Shown: in pieces, positions 1-8,735 of the stretch
Layout of the letters: each line of letters starts with the position of its first letter
Numbering within the stretch: position 1 is the first letter of the stretch
Source of the DNA: Roseihalotalea indica
GTDB lineage: Bacteria; Bacteroidota; Bacteroidia; Cytophagales; Cyclobacteriaceae
DNA length: 64,000 bases
Reading direction: 5' to 3'
NCBI RefSeq assembly: GCF_022458895.1
Contig: NZ_JAINFL010000008.1
Span: forward strand, 186,001-250,000
Position numbers and translations under genes: made by a program
Notes under the pieces: generated by a model
Told to the model about the DNA's origin: nothing
What the model saw: only the letters and a program-made list of their open reading frames with translations
Databases searched by the model: none

Positions 1-3000
1 AATAACTCCTTCAAATCCTGATCCGGTAGTTCGCCGATCCATTGCTCTCCCTGGCTAACAGCCATATCGGCCAGTTCGCGTTTTTCCTGAAGCATGCGGT
101 TGATCTTTTCCTCGAACGTGGCCTGGGTTAGCAGGCGGTGAACAAACACGTTTTGCTTTTGTCCGATGCGGTAGGCGCGGTCGGTGGCCTGGGCTTCTAC
201 GGCGGGGTTCCACCATAAATCATAATGGATTACCCGGCTGGCAGCGGTAAGATTGAGTCCGGTGCCTCCGGCTTTTAATGAGAGGATCATGGTGCGCACA
301 CTGGGGTTCTGCTGAAAATCTTCCACCATCGTATCCCGCTGTTTGCGGCTACAGCCACCGTGAAGAAACAACGCTTCGGTGTGAAACTCCGAATGGATCA
401 TCTTTTGGAGTAGCTCGCCCATCTCCCGAAACTGGGTAAAAATAAGCACCTTCTCCCGGTTACCGTAAATGGTATGCAGCAACTCCACCAGACGGTTACT
501 CTTACCCGATAAGTCAGGTGCCATATCTCCTTTCTTGCGGTAATGGGTGGGGTGATTGCAGATCTGCTTCAGAGCAATGATCAGCTTGAATACCAGCCCC
601 TGCCGTTCTATTCCAGCTTTTTGCTCCACCTGGCGCATCACTTCGTCTACCACATTCTGATAGAGGGCCGCTTGTTCTTTAGACAACTGGCAGTACTCAT
701 CGGTACTTACTTTTTCGGGCAGGTCACTGATAATGCTTTTGTCGGACTTCAGCCTCCGCAGGATGAAGGGTGAGGTGGCCTTTCGGAAGTGTTCCAGCCG
801 TTCCTGATCCTGTTCTACCTCAATAGGATAGGCGAATTCTTTCTGAAAGTTTTTCTGGTTGCCCAAGTAGCCCTTGTTAGAAAAGTCCATCAGACTCCAG
901 TACTCACTCAGGCGGTTTTCTACGGGCGTGCCACTCATGGCAATGCGCACCTCGGCTTTCATCTTTTTCAAAGCCTTGGTCTGGGCGGTGCCGGGATTTT
1001 TAATGTTCTGAGCTTCGTCAATCACCAATGTGTGCCACTTCCAGGTAGCCAGCTTTTTCTGGTCGCTTCGGGCAATTCCGTAGGTAGTCAGGAGAATATC
1101 AAAACTGTTTTCGGGCAGTTGTCGATTGCTGCCGTGGTAGATGTGCGCCTGCAAGGTTGGGGCAAAACGGGTGATCTCCTTCCACCAGTTGGTCAGCAAG
1201 GTGGTAGGGACTACGACCAGCGTTTTCTTTTTGTCCAGATAGCCTTCTTCCTTGAACTTTAGCAGGGTAGCGATCACCTGTAGCGTCTTGCCCAGCCCCA
1301 TATCATCGGCAATGATGCTACCGAAGCCGACCCGGCTGTTTTTGTACATCCAGGCAAAGCCCCGCAACTGGTAAGGGCGCAACTGGGCTTCCAACCCTCC
1401 GGGTATCGTTACGGCTTCCGGCTCCAGCAGCGAACGCAGCAGCTCACGGACGGCAGGCGAAAGCTGCACCTGGGTTCCTTCAAATGCTTCGGTTAAGGCG
1501 ACCTGCATCAAATCTCGTCCCTGGAGTACTGGGGGGTTCTCCAGCTTATCCAGCAGCTTTCGCACTTCCTCGGGGTCAAGGTGAACGTACTGGTCGCGTA
1601 GTTTTACAATGCCGCTGGCTCCTTCCACCAGCTTAGCAAACTCTTCGGGTGAGATGTGCTGATCTCCCAGGGCTACTTTCCACTGGTAGCGGAGCAACTC
1701 ATCCATGCTCATGAAATGCTTTTCTATGCCTTTTTCTTCGGCATCCAGTTGCATGGAAAGCTGTGGTCGGATCAGCTTGTGCAGGCTTTTAGGAAGCAGC
1801 ACCGGAATATTGAGCAGGCGAATGACCGGCAGCACCCGGAAGAGTATCCCGGCAAAGTCCTCTCCATCCACTTTCAGCGACTCTTTGCCCCGGCTGCTGA
1901 TGAGCGGTGAGAGCTGGGGAAAGTACTGGAGCAGCACGGCCACATCCTGCAAAAAGGCCATACGCATATCGGAGAAGGTTTCTTTGGCAAAAAGTAATTC
2001 CAGCGGCAGCGGGCCTTTGTCGCTCTTTTTATCTTCTACCCAGAGTTCTATCCGAAAATCAGGCTCATCTTCCACCACCTTGATCAGGGGAACGACCGGT
2101 TTTTCGGTGAGGTAAAAGTGTTTGAGCCAGAGGTAGATGGTGACCGGCACCTCCCTTTCCTCAAAACCCACACTGCTCAGCGTTTCCCCTTCAAAAAAAG
2201 CCCGGTGGATAGCATCGGTCATATCGTACCTATCCGCTTCGGCATGAAAGATCAACTGATTCAGAAAAGCAGACAGCAGGTATCGGACCTGATCGGGCGG
2301 TGAAAAATACCAGGGTTTCTTACTCCGCACCGACAGTTGAAGCAGGTCGACAGGCAGAGCAAGAGCCAGTTTTTCGGTAATGTCCCGGATTTCCTGCCGC
2401 AAATAAGCCGGAAGCCAGCGGATGGTGTGGAATTGCGGTTCCAGGCGATAAATCTGCGGAACAATGACTCCCTGACGAAGCAGCACCAGACTCAGCCGGT
2501 GAGCCAGTGACAGGGCCTGCACCACCGGAGGGCATTCGGCTAGCAATTCAGAATCGATTGATTCCAGCCACCGAAACAGCGTTTCCACCGGCGGGGTCTT
2601 TCCGTGGTTGAAGGAGCGGTTGCCATCTACCGTTTCAAATTGGATGGATTGCACATTCAGCCGTTCGTCCAGGGGTATCGTTATCTGCTTGATGGACGCA
2701 GGGTGCAAGGCTGGGGGAGCATCTTCGCTGGCCTTCATCACACTTTCCAGTTCTTTTTTGGCCTCTTTCCCGCATTTTTTCAGCTGTTTATCCAATATAT
2801 CTTTAAAATCCTTGCCCGGATAAAAAAGCGGGTTCGGGCTGAGCAATGAGAGCAGGTCGGAGCGTCCCTCCGGGATCATGGCAAAGTCCAGCACAGGCAT
2901 CTCTTCCAGCATAGGCTGCGACGGAGGTTCGGGAAGCAGGGATTTGACAATGCGCGGCAGGGAAGGAATTTCATCTTCCAGGGGCTGGGAGGTGCCCAGC

Positions 3001-3509
3001 CCTCGATCTTCCAGTTTTTTCAGCACATCCTGCCCGTGCATTTCAAACACCAGAAAAGGGTTTTTATCAATTTCGTTGGCAATAAGGTAGATCACGGCGG
3101 CAATATGCTTACAGGGCATGGCGTAGTCGGGACAGGAGCAGTTCGCCTCCATGTCGTTCCAGCTTCGGGGAAAAAGACGGATGTGCCGACGTTCCAGCAC
3201 CGTTGCCAGATCATTCGGCAGCTTACGGGCGAGCAGGCTGGACAGAAACACCGGGTTTTCGGCAATCACCTCCATCACTTCCTGCTGCTCGGCCCGGGAA
3301 AAAGCGGGTAGATGCACGCTGACTTTGTAAGGGCGGGGCCGACTGCCATCTACCAAAGCAGTTGTATCGGTACCCTTGATCTTAATATCATGGGCTTTAC
3401 CGTTGCGGGCATACGATTTTCCCCGGGGCAGACGGTTGCTAAAATCTATGTTAGACAGGGCGTTGAGCCATTGCTTGCCCCACCAAGTGTAGCCAAATTG
3501 TTTAATCAT
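1..3509 (-). CDS. SWIM zinc-finger SNF2-family DEAD/DEAH-like helicase, 3'-truncated by window edge
   Basis: Predicted ATP-dependent DNA translocase of the SNF2/RapA-like superfamily 2 group. I translated it by hand from the ATG at 3507-3509 (MIKQFGYTWWGKQW). It stays open for about 1169 codons to the left edge, so the C-terminus is missing. A SWIM zinc-binding motif CSCPDYAMPCKH lies near residue 120. A long middle region follows, then helicase motif I (DDMGLGKT, near residue 735), motif II as DEAQ (VIDEAQNIKNP, near 830), motif III-like SGTPVEN, and the C-terminal lobe with GGTGLNL and AYRIGQ near the left edge. This SWIM + SNF2 layout is common in Bacteroidota as 'DEAD/DEAH box helicase'; the substrate is unknown. 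It is divergent from the permease array, with a 266-bp gap between. Family call is secure; the biological role is not. Confidence 0.93.
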   Translation of the reverse strand, partial: MIKQFGYTWWGKQWLNALSNIDFSNRLPRGKSYARNGKAHDIKIKGTDTTALVDGSRPRPYKVSVHLPAFSRAEQQEVMEVIAENPVFLSSLLARKLPNDLATVLERRHIRLFPRSWNDMEANCSCPDYAMPCKHIAAVIYLIANEIDKNPFLVFEMHGQDVLKKLEDRGLGTSQPLEDEIPSLPRIVKSLLPEPPSQPMLEEMPVLDFAMIPEGRSDLLSLLSPNPLFYPGKDFKDILDKQLKKCGKEAKKELESVMKASEDAPPALHPASIKQITIPLDERLNVQSIQFETVDGNRSFNHGKTPPVETLFRWLESIDSELLAECPPVVQALSLAHRLSLVLLRQGVIVPQIYRLEPQFHTIRWLPAYLRQEIRDITEKLALALPVDLLQLSVRSKKPWYFSPPDQVRYLLSAFLNQLIFHAEADRYDMTDAIHRAFFEGETLSSVGFEEREVPVTIYLWLKHFYLTEKPVVPLIKVVEDEPDFRIELWVEDKKSDKGPLPLELLFAKETFSDMRMAFLQDVAVLLQYFPQLSPLISSRGKESLKVDGEDFAGILFRVLPVIRLLNIPVLLPKSLHKLIRPQLSMQLDAEEKGIEKHFMSMDELLRYQWKVALGDQHISPEEFAKLVEGASGIVKLRDQYVHLDPEEVRKLLDKLENPPVLQGRDLMQVALTEAFEGTQVQLSPAVRELLRSLLEPEAVTIPGGLEAQLRPYQLRGFAWMYKNSRVGFGSIIADDMGLGKTLQVIATLLKFKEEGYLDKKKTLVVVPTTLLTNWWKEITRFAPTLQAHIYHGSNRQLPENSFDILLTTYGIARSDQKKLATWKWHTLVIDEAQNIKNPGTAQTKALKKMKAEVRIAMSGTPVENRLSEYWSLMDFSNKGYLGNQKNFQKEFAYPIEVEQDQERLEHFRKATSPFILRRLKSDKSIISDLPEKVSTDEYCQLSKEQAALYQNVVDEVMRQVEQKAGIERQGLVFKLIIALKQICNHPTHYRKKGDMAPDLSGKSNRLVELLHTIYGNREKVLIFTQFREMGELLQKMIHSEFHTEALFLHGGCSRKQRDTMVEDFQQNPSVRTMILSLKAGGTGLNLTAASRVIHYDLWWNPAVEAQATDRAYRIGQKQNVFVHRLLTQATFEEKINRMLQEKRELADMAVSQGEQWIGELPDQDLKEL

Positions 3510-3601
3510 AGGTCAGACCGTGTAAGTACCAAAAAGAATACGAATTCAGACACAAAGTCAAGCTAATTTCTGGCTTAATTCTTTTCATATTTTCATTACT
3601 G

Positions 3602-3641
3602 TATCGAAAATGAACAACCAACTGTAACGAAAACGATACAC
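3602..3641 (+). promoter_or_regulatory. Putative activator-binding direct repeats upstream of permease 1
   Basis: Two related copies start 23 bp apart: TATCGAAAATGAACAACC at 3602-3619 and TAACGAAAACGATACAC at 3625-3641. The first matches 14 of 18 positions of TATCAAAACCGAACAGCC at 14281-14298, which sits upstream of permease 5 and also has a partner copy 23 bp away. The repeats lie about 100 bp upstream of a sigma-54-like promoter, the usual place for an enhancer-binding protein site. The assignment is inference. The rest of the 3510-3775 gap is AT-rich and includes one half-arm of the AATTAGCAATTAACAG word family near 3663-3680. Confidence 0.45.
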
Positions 3642-3713
3642 TTTTATCAATGAACAATAAGTAATTAGCAATTAACAGTTTGATTATCATTAACTTACAA
3701 AACATCTTGTATT

Positions 3714-3729
3714 TGGAGGAGAAGTTGCA
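3714..3729 (+). promoter_or_regulatory. Sigma-54 (RpoN)-type -24/-12 promoter for permease 1
   Basis: TGGAGGAGAAGTTGCA fits the TGG-N8-TTGCA layout, with GG and GC elements separated by 10 bases. The -24 half is degenerate after TGG (AGG instead of CAC), while the -12 half TTGCA is perfect. Predicted transcription start is near 3740, giving a leader of about 36 nt to the ATG at 3776. A second site with the same geometry precedes permease 5. Confidence 0.5.
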
Positions 3730-3775
3730 GATGATTGGGTGAAGTCTCAACTTTGTTCACCAACCCTGCTTCATT

Positions 3776-6160
3776 ATGCTTCGCAACTACTGGAAAACGG
3801 CGATACGAACGCTGTGGAAACATAAGAGCTACACTACGATCAACATTGTGGGTTTATCGATGGGCATCACCTGTAGCCTGCTGCTCTTTTTGCTCCTTCG
3901 CTACTGGATGAGCTTTGATACTTTTCATGAGAAAGGGGATCGTATTTACCGGATTGTCCGAGAATCCAAAGGACCCTCCGGGCGCGACTATAGCGCGGGA
4001 GCTCCACTCCCGATGGCCGAAGCCTTTCGTACGGATTTCCCGGAAGTAGAGGAGGTAGCACTGGTCAATGCCCTGGACTGGGCCGGAACCTTGCTTACGG
4101 TCACCGACGAGCAGGGGCAGCCGCAAAGCTTTCAGGAAGAAGAACATATCGGGTACGTAGAACCTGCATTATTTAAGATCATCGACCGCCCTTTTGTGTC
4201 AGGTAACCCAGCTACCGCGCTGGATGAGCCTAACGAAGTAGTGATTTCGGAGCAATATGCCCGCAAGTATTTCGGAGATCGTAATCCCGTGGGGCAGACG
4301 ATCACCATGAACCGTAAGAAGGACCTGGTGGTCACCGGAGTGATGAAGGACTACCCTGCCAATACTGATTTTCCCTTCGACGTTTTTATATCCCAGGAAA
4401 CCCAGGAAGACGAAGGAAGCTGGGGCAGTACCAGCAGCGATGATCAGGTATATCTGCTGCTGGCAGAAGGACAATCACCCGAGGAGATCAACGCCCGTTT
4501 CCCTGATTTTGTCACCAAGCACTACGGAGAGCAGCGGCCCGGAGAAGAAACCATGCACTACCTGCAAGCGCTGAGCGACCTTCATTTTGATCCCCGCTTC
4601 AATACTTTCAGTCAGAATACCGTGAGCCGTGAAATACTATGGGTACTGGGGGCCACGGCACTGTTCCTGATCCTGATTGCCTGCGTCAATTTCATCAACT
4701 TAGCCACGGCTACATCTACCCAGCGGGCCAAAGAAGTAGGCGTACGCAAAGTGCTCGGTAGTACCCGCAACCAGCTGGTGCGCCAGTTCCTGAGCGAAAC
4801 CACGCTTATTACTTTGATATCGGTGGTATTGGCCCTCGGACTAGCCGAACTGCTGCTACTCAAGCTCAATCCTTTACTCAATTTATCTTTAGAATTACAA
4901 CTGTTTCAAAACCCGCTCTTGCTGGTATATCTTGCCGGGTTGGTTGTGATTATCAGCGTTCTGTCGGGCTTATATCCGGCCTGGATACTTACCAGGTTTA
5001 AACCCGCCCATACGTTTCGTAACGTGTTGCAGGGGCAACGTACTCGCGGATTAACCTTGCGCAAAGGGCTGGTGGTGCTTCAGTTCGTCATTGCCCAGAC
5101 GTTCATTATCGGTACGTTGGTCTTGTTTCGCCAGATGCAATACGTACAACATGCCGATCTGGGGTTTCGCTCGGAAGCGGTGCTCACCGTACGGCTACCC
5201 GATAGCCAGATGAATCAGAAAAAGACATTGCAGACGCAGCTTCTACAAATCCCGGCGGTAGAGCAGGCCAGTCTGATGTACAGCAATCCGGCTTCCGGGT
5301 GGATGTCTATCACCAGCTACCAGATGGAGGGAGACCCAGAGCATAAAGATACCCAGGTGAAGGCAGCTGATGCACAGTACCTGGATGTCTACCAGATTCC
5401 GTTGGTGGCCGGACGAAAATTTGCCAGTAAGGATACCTTAAGCCAGGTGTTGGTTAACGAGTCTTTTGTAAAAGAACAGGGATTAACGGTAGATGAGATT
5501 GTAGGAAAAACCATTGATATGTGGGGCAAAGAGCTTCCCATTGTCGGGGTGGTGCAGGATTTTCATACCCAATCGCTTCGCGATGCCATTGAACCTACGG
5601 TCATTATTGACGACCCGGATAGTTATGAGGTGGTAGCCATGCAGATTAGCCTACAAAATCTGCCGGAAACCCTGAAAGCAGTGGAAGCGCAGTGGTCCTC
5701 TTTTTATCCCGAATACACCTTTGATTATCAGTTTGCCGAGGAAGAGATCGCCGAATTTTACGAAAGCGAAAAGCTTCTGTCCCGGCTGCTCGGGATTGCC
5801 TCAATGGTCGTAGTATTCATCGGCTGTTTAGGACTGTACGGGCTCATCACCTTTATGGCAGACCAGAAAACCAAAGAAGTGGGAGTACGGAAGGTACTGG
5901 GAGCATCAGTAACCAGCATTGTGGGCTTATTCTCGCTGGAGTTTATCAAGCTGGTAGGAGTGGCTTTTCTCTTTGCGGCCCCCATTGCCTACCTGATGAT
6001 GAATGGCTGGCTTCAAAACTTTGAATATAAAACTCCAATGGGAATCAGCATATTTTTGCTAGGCGTAATAGCCACCCTCTTCATCGCCCTACTCACGGTC
6101 AGCTACCGCTCCATCAAAGCAGCCCTGGCCAACCCCGTAGACAGTTTACGAAGCGAATAA
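3776..6160 (+). CDS. FtsX-like (MacB-type) ABC transporter permease 1
   Basis: 794-residue inner-membrane protein of the two-module FtsX/MacB_PCD permease family common in Cytophagales. Seen: cytoplasmic start and TM1 (about residues 20-42), a MacB_PCD-like periplasmic domain (50-280), a three-TM FtsX module (about 285-400) with KEVGVRKVLGS, a further TM (about 430), a second periplasmic domain, and a second FtsX module (about 675-790) with KEVGVRKVLGAS. It ends in ANPVDSLRSE, close to the ANPVDSLRNE ending of its paralogues. MacB-like proteins are mechanotransmitters that need a separate ATPase; none is encoded nearby. It falls in subgroup A (with permeases 6 and 8), marked by an acidic stretch ending EFYESEKLLSR before the last module. 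Substrate unknown. It is first in the array and preceded by a sigma-54-like promoter. Confidence 0.93.
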   Translation: MLRNYWKTAIRTLWKHKSYTTINIVGLSMGITCSLLLFLLLRYWMSFDTFHEKGDRIYRIVRESKGPSGRDYSAGAPLPMAEAFRTDFPEVEEVALVNALDWAGTLLTVTDEQGQPQSFQEEEHIGYVEPALFKIIDRPFVSGNPATALDEPNEVVISEQYARKYFGDRNPVGQTITMNRKKDLVVTGVMKDYPANTDFPFDVFISQETQEDEGSWGSTSSDDQVYLLLAEGQSPEEINARFPDFVTKHYGEQRPGEETMHYLQALSDLHFDPRFNTFSQNTVSREILWVLGATALFLILIACVNFINLATATSTQRAKEVGVRKVLGSTRNQLVRQFLSETTLITLISVVLALGLAELLLLKLNPLLNLSLELQLFQNPLLLVYLAGLVVIISVLSGLYPAWILTRFKPAHTFRNVLQGQRTRGLTLRKGLVVLQFVIAQTFIIGTLVLFRQMQYVQHADLGFRSEAVLTVRLPDSQMNQKKTLQTQLLQIPAVEQASLMYSNPASGWMSITSYQMEGDPEHKDTQVKAADAQYLDVYQIPLVAGRKFASKDTLSQVLVNESFVKEQGLTVDEIVGKTIDMWGKELPIVGVVQDFHTQSLRDAIEPTVIIDDPDSYEVVAMQISLQNLPETLKAVEAQWSSFYPEYTFDYQFAEEEIAEFYESEKLLSRLLGIASMVVVFIGCLGLYGLITFMADQKTKEVGVRKVLGASVTSIVGLFSLEFIKLVGVAFLFAAPIAYLMMNGWLQNFEYKTPMGISIFLLGVIATLFIALLTVSYRSIKAALANPVDSLRSE

Positions 6161-6167
6161 TTACAAC

Positions 6168-6262
6168 AATGAACAGTGTACAGTGTGCAATTAGCAATGA
6201 ATCACACACTGAGTCACTGGAAGTTTAACTGTACATTATACACTGCTCATTGCTAATTGAAA
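6168..6262. repeat. Intergenic palindrome, AATTAGCAATGA word family
   Basis: Perfect 13-bp arms CAATTAGCAATGA (6188-6200) and TCATTGCTAATTG (6247-6259), with related CAGTGTACAGTG words alongside. The right arm contains an in-frame TTG at 6250 that artificially lengthens permease 2; the real start is ATG 6268. Confidence 0.75.
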
Positions 6263-6267
6263 TAATT

Positions 6268-8667
6268 ATGATCAAGCATTACCTTCATGTAGCCCTGCGT
6301 AATTTGTTGAAGCGTCCGTTTTATACGACCATCAATATTCTGGGGCTTGCCATCGGAATGGCCTGTACATTGCTAATTGCGGTGTATATTCTCCAGGAAC
6401 TAAGTTATGATCGCTTTCATGAAAAAGCAGATCGGATTTATAGACTGGCAACCCATCTGGAAGTGGGTGAGAGTGGGTTTGTCGGTGCGGCGGTCAGTCC
6501 GGCGGTGGCACAACCCTTCAAAGAAGAAACTCCCGCCGTAGAAATGGTGGTAAGGATGAATCAGGAAGGCAGCAAGATATTCAGAAAGGATGACCTTACA
6601 ATCAAAGAAGATAAGGTGCTGGTGGCTGATCCGGATTTTTTTCGTTTGTTTAGCTTCCCGCTGTTAGTAGGCAACCCAGAGAGCGTATTGCAAGAACCCA
6701 ACTCGGTAGTGATGACCCAGGAGGTGGCCAGCAAATACTTTGGGGAAGAGGAGGCAGTTGGGCAGACGATACAGATGGATGGGCAGCCTTTTCAGATCAC
6801 CGGCATCATGGAACCTACACCCCCGAATTCACACTTTCACTTCGACATTGTGTATTCTTTTCTCTCCGACCCCAAAAGTAAAATAGACAACTGGGGTAAA
6901 ATTGATGCCCATACCTATTTTCTTTTACGTGAACAGGCCAGTATCGAAGAAGTAGAGGCCAATCTTGATCCTCTGTTGAGAAAGTATCTTCGAGAGTATG
7001 AAATGTTTCAGGAGATGGGCTATACGATAGAGATGTTTACACAACCTCTCACCGACATTCACCTGCATTCTCAGATTTTAGGAGAGTTTGAGGCGAATGG
7101 CAATGTTAAATATCTGTACGTCTTCGGGGCCATTGCCGCTTTTATTCTGCTCATTGCCTGTATTAATTTTATGAATCTTTCTACTGCCCGCTCGGCCGAA
7201 CGGGCTAAAGAAATAGGAGTACGCAAAACGATGGGATCAGCCCGCCTGGCATTGGTCCGGCAATTTCTGGCTGAGTCTCTTATAGTAAGCTTATTTGCAG
7301 TAACGCTGGCTTTAGGGCTGGCCGAATTGCTCAGAATACCCTTTAGTAATATTTCAGAGAAATCTATTCAACTTCCCATTTTTACATCATGGTTTCTGCC
7401 TGCGGTATTATTATTAGGATGCACCGTAGGCGTGTTGGCTGGTAGCTATCCTGCCTTTTACCTGACCAAATTCAAACCAGTAGAAGTGCTCAGAGGTAAA
7501 CTGAGGAGTGATCGCAAAAATATCTGGCTGCGCAATTCGCTGGTAGTTTTCCAATTTATTATTTCCATCGTGCTGATTGTCTGCACGCTTATGGTGCATG
7601 AGCAGCTTCAGTTTATCAGGAACAAAGATTTAGGGTTTGATAAAGAAAATGTAGTCGTACTAGAGAATGCTCAGGCATTGGGAAGCAATACCGAGGCTTT
7701 TCAGCATAGCCTGATGCGCCTGAGCGAAGTACAGCAAGTGAGTTTTACGGATGTGTCTCCCTTGAGTGGATATAATGGCACTGGTTTTATTCCCGCCACG
7801 CAAAGCGATAGCAGTAGCGGCAGTACGTATCGTGATGAAGATGCCTTGGTATTAAGTAATATCATGGTTAGCTACGATTACCTGCCCACCATGGGTATAC
7901 AGTTAAAGGAGGGGCGTAATTTCTCTAGGGATATCGCTTCTGACTCAGCCTACCATGCAATAATCCTGAACGAGCAGGCAGTACGAACGCTAGGCATAAA
8001 CAACCCTATCGGCAATACCGTCTTAATAGGTGGCACCTACGAAGCCGAAGTAGTGGGAGTGGTGGAGGATTTTCATTTTAAGTCCTTACATACGGCAGTA
8101 GAGCCCCTGGTCATTGTTCTGTCCGATGAGCAGAACTTTGTAGAGGTGAAAGTAGCTTCCAACCATTTATCCCAGACCCTAGCCATGCTGGAAGAGCAAT
8201 GGGATCTACACGCTGACGGCACGCCCTTTACCTATACTTTTTTAGATGAAAACTTTGATGCGCTCTTCCGGGCCGACCAACAGGTAGGGATGATCTTCGG
8301 TGGTTTTACCCTGCTGGCCATATTGATTGCCTGCCTGGGTCTACTGGCGCTGGCCGCTTTTATGGCTGAACAACGGACGAAAGAAATCGGTATTCGGAAA
8401 GTGATGGGAGCTTCGGTGAAGAGTATCGTGCTGCTGCTTTCCAAAGACTTCACCAAGCTGGTAGTCATTGCCTTTGCGGTAGCCATTCCGCTGGCCTACT
8501 GGGCCGTACAGCAATGGCTTGAGGATTTCGCCTACAAAATTGATATTGGCTTGACGTCTTTCATCATTGCCGGTGTGCTAGCCCTGCTCGTCGCCCTGCT
8601 GACCGTCAGCTACCAGGCGTTCAAAGCCGCCATGGCCAATCCAGTGAAGAGCTTAAGAAACGAATAA
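6268..8667 (+). CDS. FtsX-like (MacB-type) ABC transporter permease 2
   Basis: 799 residues from ATG 6268 (MIKHYLHVALRNLLKRPFY). A longer reading from TTG 6250 only translates the intergenic palindrome, and the ATG start aligns exactly with permease 3. Same two-module layout as permease 1. The first FtsX module has KEIGVRKTMGSARLALVRQF (about residues 310-330). The last has KEIGIRKVMGAS, preceded by FLDENFDALFRADQ, the mark of subgroup B (permeases 2, 3, 5, 7). Its first roughly 80 bp and last roughly 270 bp are almost identical in DNA to permease 3, while the centre is diverged. This suggests recent duplication with gene conversion. Probably co-transcribed with permease 1 across a 107-bp gap. 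Substrate and ATPase partner unknown. Confidence 0.92.
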   Translation: MIKHYLHVALRNLLKRPFYTTINILGLAIGMACTLLIAVYILQELSYDRFHEKADRIYRLATHLEVGESGFVGAAVSPAVAQPFKEETPAVEMVVRMNQEGSKIFRKDDLTIKEDKVLVADPDFFRLFSFPLLVGNPESVLQEPNSVVMTQEVASKYFGEEEAVGQTIQMDGQPFQITGIMEPTPPNSHFHFDIVYSFLSDPKSKIDNWGKIDAHTYFLLREQASIEEVEANLDPLLRKYLREYEMFQEMGYTIEMFTQPLTDIHLHSQILGEFEANGNVKYLYVFGAIAAFILLIACINFMNLSTARSAERAKEIGVRKTMGSARLALVRQFLAESLIVSLFAVTLALGLAELLRIPFSNISEKSIQLPIFTSWFLPAVLLLGCTVGVLAGSYPAFYLTKFKPVEVLRGKLRSDRKNIWLRNSLVVFQFIISIVLIVCTLMVHEQLQFIRNKDLGFDKENVVVLENAQALGSNTEAFQHSLMRLSEVQQVSFTDVSPLSGYNGTGFIPATQSDSSSGSTYRDEDALVLSNIMVSYDYLPTMGIQLKEGRNFSRDIASDSAYHAIILNEQAVRTLGINNPIGNTVLIGGTYEAEVVGVVEDFHFKSLHTAVEPLVIVLSDEQNFVEVKVASNHLSQTLAMLEEQWDLHADGTPFTYTFLDENFDALFRADQQVGMIFGGFTLLAILIACLGLLALAAFMAEQRTKEIGIRKVMGASVKSIVLLLSKDFTKLVVIAFAVAIPLAYWAVQQWLEDFAYKIDIGLTSFIIAGVLALLVALLTVSYQAFKAAMANPVKSLRNE

Positions 8668-8671
8668 CTTT

Positions 8672-8732
8672 AATGATTGATGATGAATAGTGAATGGCAT
8701 TACTCATCAATCATTATTCATGAATCATTACT
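8672..8732. repeat. Intergenic palindrome, AATGATTGATGA word family
   Basis: Perfect 12-bp arms AATGATTGATGA (8672-8683) and TCATCAATCATT (8704-8715), with further degenerate ATTCATGAATCATTA words up to the next start codon. It fills the whole gap between permeases 2 and 3. Confidence 0.75.
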
Positions 8733-8735
8733 AAT